Of a stretch of 64,000 bases of DNA, positions 59,836-64,000 are shown in pieces. The notes below the pieces were generated by a model. That model had not been told where the DNA came from. It did not search any database and saw only the letters and a list, made by a program, of their open reading frames with translations. The translations under genes were made by a program, and so were the position numbers. The DNA comes from Microlunatus endophyticus (lineage in GTDB: Bacteria; Actinomycetota; Actinomycetes; Propionibacteriales; Propionibacteriaceae), in contig NZ_BMMZ01000008.1 in the NCBI RefSeq assembly GCF_014646195.1, forward strand, positions 62,001 through 126,000. The letters run 5' to 3'. Numbering within the stretch: the first letter of the stretch is position 1; each line of letters opens with the position of its first letter.

Positions 59836-60588
59836 GTGTGGGAGGACGGTCGGGTGGCGGTTTCGGATGCGTCGAGTGTGGACACGATTGCTGAGGGGCC
59901 TGATGGTCGTTTGGTGATGGCGATGTCGGAGGAGCGTCGGTATGCCGGAGGCGATCAGGCGGCGATGGTCGAGGATTTCCGGCGGAAGCTGAACGGTTAC
60001 GTGTATGCGATCCGGTCGGGGCAGTTGCGGCAGATGGCCGGGTCGGCAGTGGATCGTGGCGTTCAGATTCAGCTGTTTTGCATGGATGAGCCGCCGCCGC
60101 GGGTGTTGGAGATGATCCGGCTCGCCAACGACGACTTGGCTGCGGAGGGCGTCGTCGTGGATTGGAGCGTGCACGCTCCAACGACTGACGAGGTCCTGCG
60201 TGAGGTTGCCGTCTTGATGTCTGAGTTGGCGCCGGCGGGGTGGGCGAGTGTGGTGCTGCATGCGAGTTTGGTCGGGGCTGGGTTGGCGGGCAGTTTCACG
60301 GCGACGATGCCGTCGGGTGAGGTGGAGCCGTTGCAGCCGGCGGAGTCGTTGATCGGTGCGTTGCAGAGTCTGAAGGCGGCGTGTTGGACGCCGGAGGAGG
60401 GAACGTGGATCACGTTCTACGGGCGGATCGAGGGTGAGCAGCTGTTTCCTGATTTCACGGTTGACCGGCCGCCGCCCAATGGTCCGGAGGAGTTTCCGGC
60501 TGAGGATTGGGCGGAGGAGCTTCGGCGGTATCCGCGGCAGTCGGTGCCGGATTGGTGGCGTGCGCGGATGAGTTCGAGCCGGTCCTGA
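59830..60588 (+). CDS. DUF6572-type protein, likely an immunity-associated gene
   Basis: 252 aa from the ATG at 59830 (a GTG at 59854 is also plausible). The first about 100 residues match the DUF6572 pattern: SSVDTIAEGPDGRLVMAMSE, then FRRKLNGYVYAIRSGQL and VQIQLFCMDEPPPRVLEM. The C-terminal half is a β-rich domain with GTWITFYGRIEGEQLFPDFTVD, of the kind often seen in Imm-type proteins near toxins. T-rich codon choice (e.g. many GGT/CGT/TTG) contrasts with the core genome and suggests recent acquisition with the toxin cluster. Confidence 0.6.
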   Translation: MQVWEDGRVAVSDASSVDTIAEGPDGRLVMAMSEERRYAGGDQAAMVEDFRRKLNGYVYAIRSGQLRQMAGSAVDRGVQIQLFCMDEPPPRVLEMIRLANDDLAAEGVVVDWSVHAPTTDEVLREVAVLMSELAPAGWASVVLHASLVGAGLAGSFTATMPSGEVEPLQPAESLIGALQSLKAACWTPEEGTWITFYGRIEGEQLFPDFTVDRPPPNGPEEFPAEDWAEELRRYPRQSVPDWWRARMSSSRS

Positions 60589-60614
60589 GCGACCACGACT
60601 CGAGCGGTGGCGCC

Positions 60615-60985
60615 ATGTTCCAGGAGTGGTTGGAGGCGATGCAGCCCAGGTTGGCCGGCTTCGAGGCGTTCGCTCTGCCCGAGAAGATCGTGTACGCCGA
60701 TGGGACGGAAGAGCCGTTCCTCAGTGACTACAGTCGCCGACCACTCGAACAGTTCGAGGCCCTGTTGTTGGATCCGGTGGCCGGATTACCAGTCCTTCGA
60801 GGCGAACCCCGACACTCATTTCATCGACGGCGCGGACCGCTATATCGGCGAGGCGGCTGTTGCGGCCGATCCTCACGATGGGCGCACTCCTTGAGACGCT
60901 GGCCCGGGATGGTTTCATCGTGCGCTGGCCGATTACACCGACAACTGATTACACCGACAAACTGACGATCTTCGCTGACCGAGGG
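60615..60985 (+). pseudogene. Frameshifted hypothetical gene, possibly an immunity gene remnant
   Basis: The reading begins MFQEWLEAMQPRLAGFEAFALPEKIVYADGTEEPFLSDY in one frame, continues as DYQSFEANPDTHFIDGADRYIGEAAV in a second (near 60785), then as MGALLETLARDGFIVRWP and TDKLTIFADRGS in a third (from about 60860). One protein therefore seems to be split by at least two frameshifts. The distal part holds a 16-bp duplication (GATTACACCGACAACT at 60931-60946, repeated at 60947). No family recognised. Confidence 0.6.
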
Positions 60986-61546
60986 TCAGAGCTGGGCGGC
61001 CGACTTCCGCAGCCGCTCCAGGTGCTCCGTCATCAGAGCGCCGATGTCCTTCTTGTCGGCGTTCGGCGCCCACTCCGCGAATCCCGCCTTGAGGGCCAGT
61101 GAGCCCATTTCCGCGGCGAGCCTGGCCACCGGATCCGGGACTCCGCGGGCAACGAGGGCCTCGGCCATGGCAGCCGCCATGCCGACCTGTTTGAGGGCGG
61201 CGCGCTCCTGCAACTCAGTGCTGGTCGCGACGACCGCGGTGATCTGGGCGGCGATCTCCGGCCGGAACGCCGCCGCGGCGCGCCGGAGCCCTTCGGCCAC
61301 GGCATCAAGCGGCGACGCGTCAGCCGGTGCGTCCGCGATGCCCTCGGCGAGCAGTTTCGACAAGGTCGCCTGACCGGCGGCCAGCACATCGCGCTTGTCC
61401 GGGAAGTGCCGGTGGAAGGTGCTCTTCGTCAGCCCGGCGCGTTCGGCGATCTGGGCCACGGTGGTGTCGTCGTAACCCTGCTCGGAGAACAGCATCAGGG
61501 CGGCTCCGACGAGCCGCTCCCGTGCGTCCGGTTCCCAGCGAGGCAT
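60986..61546 (-). CDS. TetR/AcrR family transcriptional regulator
   Basis: 186 aa. The helix-turn-helix is ARERLVGAALMLFSEQGYDDTTVAQIAERAGLTKSTFHRHFPDKRDVLAAG, near the consensus. The C-terminal domain is hydrophobic and Ala-rich. It is divergent from an NAD(P)-binding epimerase gene, with three copies of a 20-bp operator in the gap, so it probably represses that gene and itself. Confidence 0.92.
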   Translation of the reverse strand: MPRWEPDARERLVGAALMLFSEQGYDDTTVAQIAERAGLTKSTFHRHFPDKRDVLAAGQATLSKLLAEGIADAPADASPLDAVAEGLRRAAAAFRPEIAAQITAVVATSTELQERAALKQVGMAAAMAEALVARGVPDPVARLAAEMGSLALKAGFAEWAPNADKKDIGALMTEHLERLRKSAAQL

Positions 61547-61561
61547 GCGGCCAGTCTACGA

Positions 61562-61632
61562 GATGCGACCTTTGTCCCATCATGATGCGACTTCTATCCC
61601 ATCGCGAGTTACGATGGGACAACTATCGCATC
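61562..61632. promoter_or_regulatory. Three-copy 20-bp operator in the divergent TetR/epimerase region
   Basis: GATGCGACCTTTGTCCCATC (61562-61581), GATGCGACTTCTATCCCATC (61584-61603) and, inverted, GATGGGACAACTATCGCATC (61613-61632). Half-sites GATGSGA and TCCCATC are inverted relative to each other, so each copy is a dyad. A candidate promoter TTGTCC-N17-TATCCC (61572-61600) lies within it, under repressor control. Confidence 0.8.
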
Positions 61633-61648
61633 ACATCCAGGAGTTTCC

Positions 61649-62536
61649 ATGCGTGTCTTCGTCACCGGCGCCAGCGGCGGGATCGGCTCCGCCGTCACCG
61701 CCGAGCTGATCGCCGCCGGTCATCAGGTCCTCGGCCTCGCTCGTTCCGACGCCTCCGCCCAGCGGATCACCGACGCCGGCGCCACGCCGCTGCGCGGCGA
61801 CTTCTCCGACCCGGCCGTCCTCCGGGCGGGTGCCGAACAGGTCGACGGCGTCATCAACCTCGCCTTCAGCAACGACTTCAGCAATCTCGAGCAGGGCATC
61901 GCCGACGAGGCACAGGCCGTTCGGGTCATCGGCGAGGTGCTGGCCGGCACCGGCAAGCCGTTCGTGCACGCCGGTGGCACCCCGGTGGTCCCGGGCCGGC
62001 CATCCACCGAAGCCGATCCCAACAACACCGAGGGCCCGGTCGGCGGCCGCGGCCACAACGCCAACGCCGTCATCGCCCTGGCGGACCTGGGCGTACGGTC
62101 CTCGGTCGTCCGGCTGCCGCGGTCGGTGCACTTGCGCGGGGAGGCGTACGGCTTCTGCTCGATGCTCATCGGCGCCGCCCGGCAGAGCGGCGTCTCCGCC
62201 TACGTCGGCGACGGGTCGCAGCGCTGGCCGGCGGTCAACCGGCTCGACGCGGCCCGGCTCTTCCGGATCGCCCTCGAGGACGCCGAGCCCGGAACCGTGC
62301 TGCACGCCGTCGCGGACGAGGGCGACACGATGCTGTCCCTGGCCCAGGCGATCGGCACGGCCCTCGACCTGCCTGCCGCCGCGGTGCCGGCGGAGCAGTT
62401 CGGCGTGCTGGGCCAGGTCTTTGCCTTCGACCAGCCGTCGTCGAGCGCGGTCACGCGGGAACGGTTCGGCTGGCAGCCCGAGCACCCGAGCCTGCTCGAG
62501 GACCTGGCTGCCGGAGACTATCCGGTACTGGGCTGA
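61649..62536 (+). CDS. NAD(P)-binding SDR/epimerase family protein
   Basis: 295 aa, ATG 61649 with AGGAG at 61638-61642. Extended/atypical SDR fold: MRVFVTGASGGIGSAVTAELIAAGH (cofactor loop), then LRGDFSDPAVL and VIRLPRSVH-type segment SVVRLPRSVHLRG. The usual YxxxK is not obvious, placing it nearer NmrA-like or atypical SDR proteins that bind but may not turn over NAD(P). FGWQPEHPSLLEDL is typical of the C-terminus of this family. Under the three-site TetR operator. A marR gene converges 12 bp downstream. Confidence 0.85.
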   Translation: MRVFVTGASGGIGSAVTAELIAAGHQVLGLARSDASAQRITDAGATPLRGDFSDPAVLRAGAEQVDGVINLAFSNDFSNLEQGIADEAQAVRVIGEVLAGTGKPFVHAGGTPVVPGRPSTEADPNNTEGPVGGRGHNANAVIALADLGVRSSVVRLPRSVHLRGEAYGFCSMLIGAARQSGVSAYVGDGSQRWPAVNRLDAARLFRIALEDAEPGTVLHAVADEGDTMLSLAQAIGTALDLPAAAVPAEQFGVLGQVFAFDQPSSSAVTRERFGWQPEHPSLLEDLAAGDYPVLG

Positions 62537-62548
62537 GGAGCCCGGCAG

Positions 62549-62974
62549 CTACCGGGACGGCGGCCGGGTGAGCGCCACGAGAGCGCTCTCGAACCCGGCC
62601 CGGTCACGGGCATCCGCGCCCGCTAGCAAATCCTCTTCCATGGCGCGGATACCGGCCCGGCAGCTGTCGAGGACCTGCCGTCCGTCGGCGGTCAGGGTGA
62701 CGATCCGGTTGCGTCGATCGCCGGGGTCGGGCGTCCGGGACAGCAGCCCGCGTTCCTCGAGCCGGTCCAGGTTGCGGATCAGCCGGGTCTTGTCACGGCC
62801 GGTCATCCCCGCCAGCTCGTTCTGGGTCGGGCTCGGGCCGCTGCCCAGGGCGGCGATGATCACGTAGTCCCACATCTGGAGATCATGCTGGTCCAGGATC
62901 GGCTGCTCGCGCTCGATCACCTCACGGAGCAGCCGGTTGAGCAGGAACCCCAACTCGGGACGATCGATCGACAC
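62549..62974 (-). CDS. MarR family transcriptional regulator
   Basis: 141 aa. The winged helix is visible: GSGPSPTQNELAGMTGRDKTRLIRNLDRLEERGLLSRTPDPGDRRNRIVTLT, including the MarR signature D.GDRR in the wing. MarR dimers respond to phenolics and oxidative stress. It converges with the SDR gene, and SigJ lies 12 bp upstream on the same strand, so the two may be cotranscribed. Confidence 0.92.
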   Translation of the reverse strand: MSIDRPELGFLLNRLLREVIEREQPILDQHDLQMWDYVIIAALGSGPSPTQNELAGMTGRDKTRLIRNLDRLEERGLLSRTPDPGDRRNRIVTLTADGRQVLDSCRAGIRAMEEDLLAGADARDRAGFESALVALTRPPSR

Positions 62975-62986
62975 CCGTCCAAATTA

Positions 62987-63946
62987 TCAATCGCGAGGGG
63001 GACGACCGGTCCAGCTGCGCAGCTTCTCGGGATTGGTGACGGCCCACATCCGTACGATCCGGGGCCGGGACGGACCGAGTCCGGCAGCCGGTGACAGGTC
63101 GAAGGCGTAGACCGCTACCGGGTGTCCGTGCTCCCAGGCGACCAGTCCCGGTTGGCCGTTGACGGTCCGCTCCATCAGCTCCATCCGGCTGACCCGGTCG
63201 CCGAGCGCGACCAGGAACCGCGCCACCTCGTCGGCCCCGTGGACCGGATGGCTGAGCGCCGGAGCGCGTCCGCCGCCGTCGGCGACAGCGGAGACCGCCG
63301 GATCGAGCAACGTGATCAACGCCTCGATGTCGGCTGCCTGCCAGGCCTGTTTGAACTTCCGTACGACCTCGGCCCGTTCGGCCAGCGGGGTCTCCACCGG
63401 CCTCGCCCCGCGCAGCCGCCGGCGTGCCGAGGACGCGAGTTGCCGGCAGGCCGCCGGGGTCCGGCCGACGATGCCGGCGATCTCGGCGAACGGGTAGCCG
63501 AAGACGTCATGCAGGAGGAAGCTGACACGCTCGGCCGGAGTCATCGCGTCCAGCACCACCAGGAACGCCATGTCGACCGACTCGTCGAGCGTGATCCGGT
63601 CCGCGGGATCGGCCGGCGTGGAGGTCAGGGGCGACCATTCGTGCGGATCCGGCACCGGCTCGGGCAGCCATTCGCCGACGTAGCGTTCGCGGCGGATCCT
63701 TGCCGATCCCAACAGATCAAGGCAGATCCGACTGACCACGGTACTCAGCCAGGCACCCGGGGACTTGATCGTCCGGCGCTCGTCCGGCGTCAGCGCCAGC
63801 CAGCGGGTGTACGCCTCCTGCACCGCATCCTCCGCCTCGGCCAGCGAACCGAGCATCCGGTAGGAGAGATTGATCAGTGCCGGACGTTCGCTGGTCAGCA
63901 CACTCGTCCGCAGCTCCGCCGGATCCGACTCCGCCGGTTCATCCAT
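62987..63946 (-). CDS. ECF41-type RNA polymerase sigma factor, SigJ-like
   Basis: 319 aa, with regions 2 and 4 followed by a SnoaL-like C-terminal domain. Region 2 is INLSYRMLGSLAEAEDAVQEAYTRWLAL with SPGAWLSTVVSRICLDLLGSARIRRERYVGEWLPEPV. Region 4 is FLLHDVFGYPFAEIAGIVGRTPAACRQLASSARRRL. The C-terminal extension has VADGGGRAPALSHPVHG and VTNPEKLRSW, corresponding to the ECF41 DGGGK and NPDKV motifs, except that Lys is Arg in the first. ECF41 factors are usually self-regulated through this domain and lie next to oxidoreductase or epimerase genes, which the SDR gene 0.4 kb away supports. Confidence 0.9.
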   Translation of the reverse strand: MDEPAESDPAELRTSVLTSERPALINLSYRMLGSLAEAEDAVQEAYTRWLALTPDERRTIKSPGAWLSTVVSRICLDLLGSARIRRERYVGEWLPEPVPDPHEWSPLTSTPADPADRITLDESVDMAFLVVLDAMTPAERVSFLLHDVFGYPFAEIAGIVGRTPAACRQLASSARRRLRGARPVETPLAERAEVVRKFKQAWQAADIEALITLLDPAVSAVADGGGRAPALSHPVHGADEVARFLVALGDRVSRMELMERTVNGQPGLVAWEHGHPVAVYAFDLSPAAGLGPSRPRIVRMWAVTNPEKLRSWTGRPPRD

Positions 63947-64000
63947 GGTTGCCTGCCTCTGCTCGTGATCGTCCTCGACCTTCTCCGACGCCGCAGCCGT

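Noticed and set aside
59427..60261. Minus-strand frames across the immunity and DUF6572 genes
   Set aside because: They oppose genes with coherent product sequence and show Pro/Arg/His-rich shadow composition.

Overview
The window looks like a stretch of chromosome from a high-GC actinobacterium, most likely a Propionibacteriales member (a Microlunatus-like Propionibacteriaceae is my best guess; this is inference). The evidence is the very GC-rich coding sequence, many GTG starts, several apparently leaderless genes, a MurJ fused to a pseudokinase and followed by sigM and an anti-sigma gene, and the block trxA-trxB / sigM-murJ-DUF6049 / pcnA that usually lies close to oriC in Actinobacteria. 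I see no tRNA, rRNA, insertion sequence or CRISPR array.

Layout. 0-4.4 kb: a partial SURF1 gene, a D-Ala-D-Ala-ligase-like gene, an aminotransferase, a GNAT enzyme and an OsmC protein. 4.4-8.4 kb: a sugar-acid operon (Gfo/Idh/MocA oxidoreductase, fructuronate-reductase-like enzyme, ManD-type mannonate dehydratase) behind a strong LacI-type operator with no LacI gene in view. 8.5-12.4 kb: HdeD-like protein, HtrA protease, trxA, trxB and a cytidylyltransferase. 12.4-20.2 kb: a translationally coupled minus-strand operon, DUF6049 > murJ-pseudokinase > sigM > anti-sigma. 20.3-26.3 kb: pcnA, a lipoprotein and an M15 peptidase, an HNH remnant, and a ZTP riboswitch controlling glyA. 26.2-34 kb: a TetR/MFS pair, a second MFS protein, an LCP ligase and a two-gene glycopolymer ABC exporter.

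34.6-45.8 kb holds a complete Tad/Flp pilus cluster: a sigma-region-4-like regulator, a SAF/CpaB-like protein, a ParA-like protein without the P-loop lysine, TadA, TadB, TadC, a small pilin, two TadE-like proteins, a TadG-like protein and a giant membrane LysM-BTAD protein. It is followed by csoR-copZ, an unusual intergenic region with four DnaA-box-like sites, and dnaB.

48.6-64 kb is accessory: a methyltransferase, ECF sigma/anti-sigma pair, TetR/aldo-keto reductase pair, a decayed epimerase pseudogene, phytase-like esterase and CorA. Next comes a lower-GC type VII-secretion-like polymorphic toxin island with two small WXG100-like proteins, a DUF6507-like protein, a 644-residue toxin ending in a PD-(D/E)XK-type nuclease domain, a candidate immunity gene, a DUF6572-type gene and a broken gene. 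The end carries TetR/epimerase, MarR and a SigJ-like ECF41 sigma factor.

Two themes recur. Stress and envelope regulators (sigM, two further ECF sigma factors, three TetR, one MarR, CsoR) sit next to their probable targets, often with recognisable palindromic operators. Short 14-18 bp tandem duplications occur again and again, either around start codons or inside Ser/Asp/Pro-rich linkers of envelope proteins.
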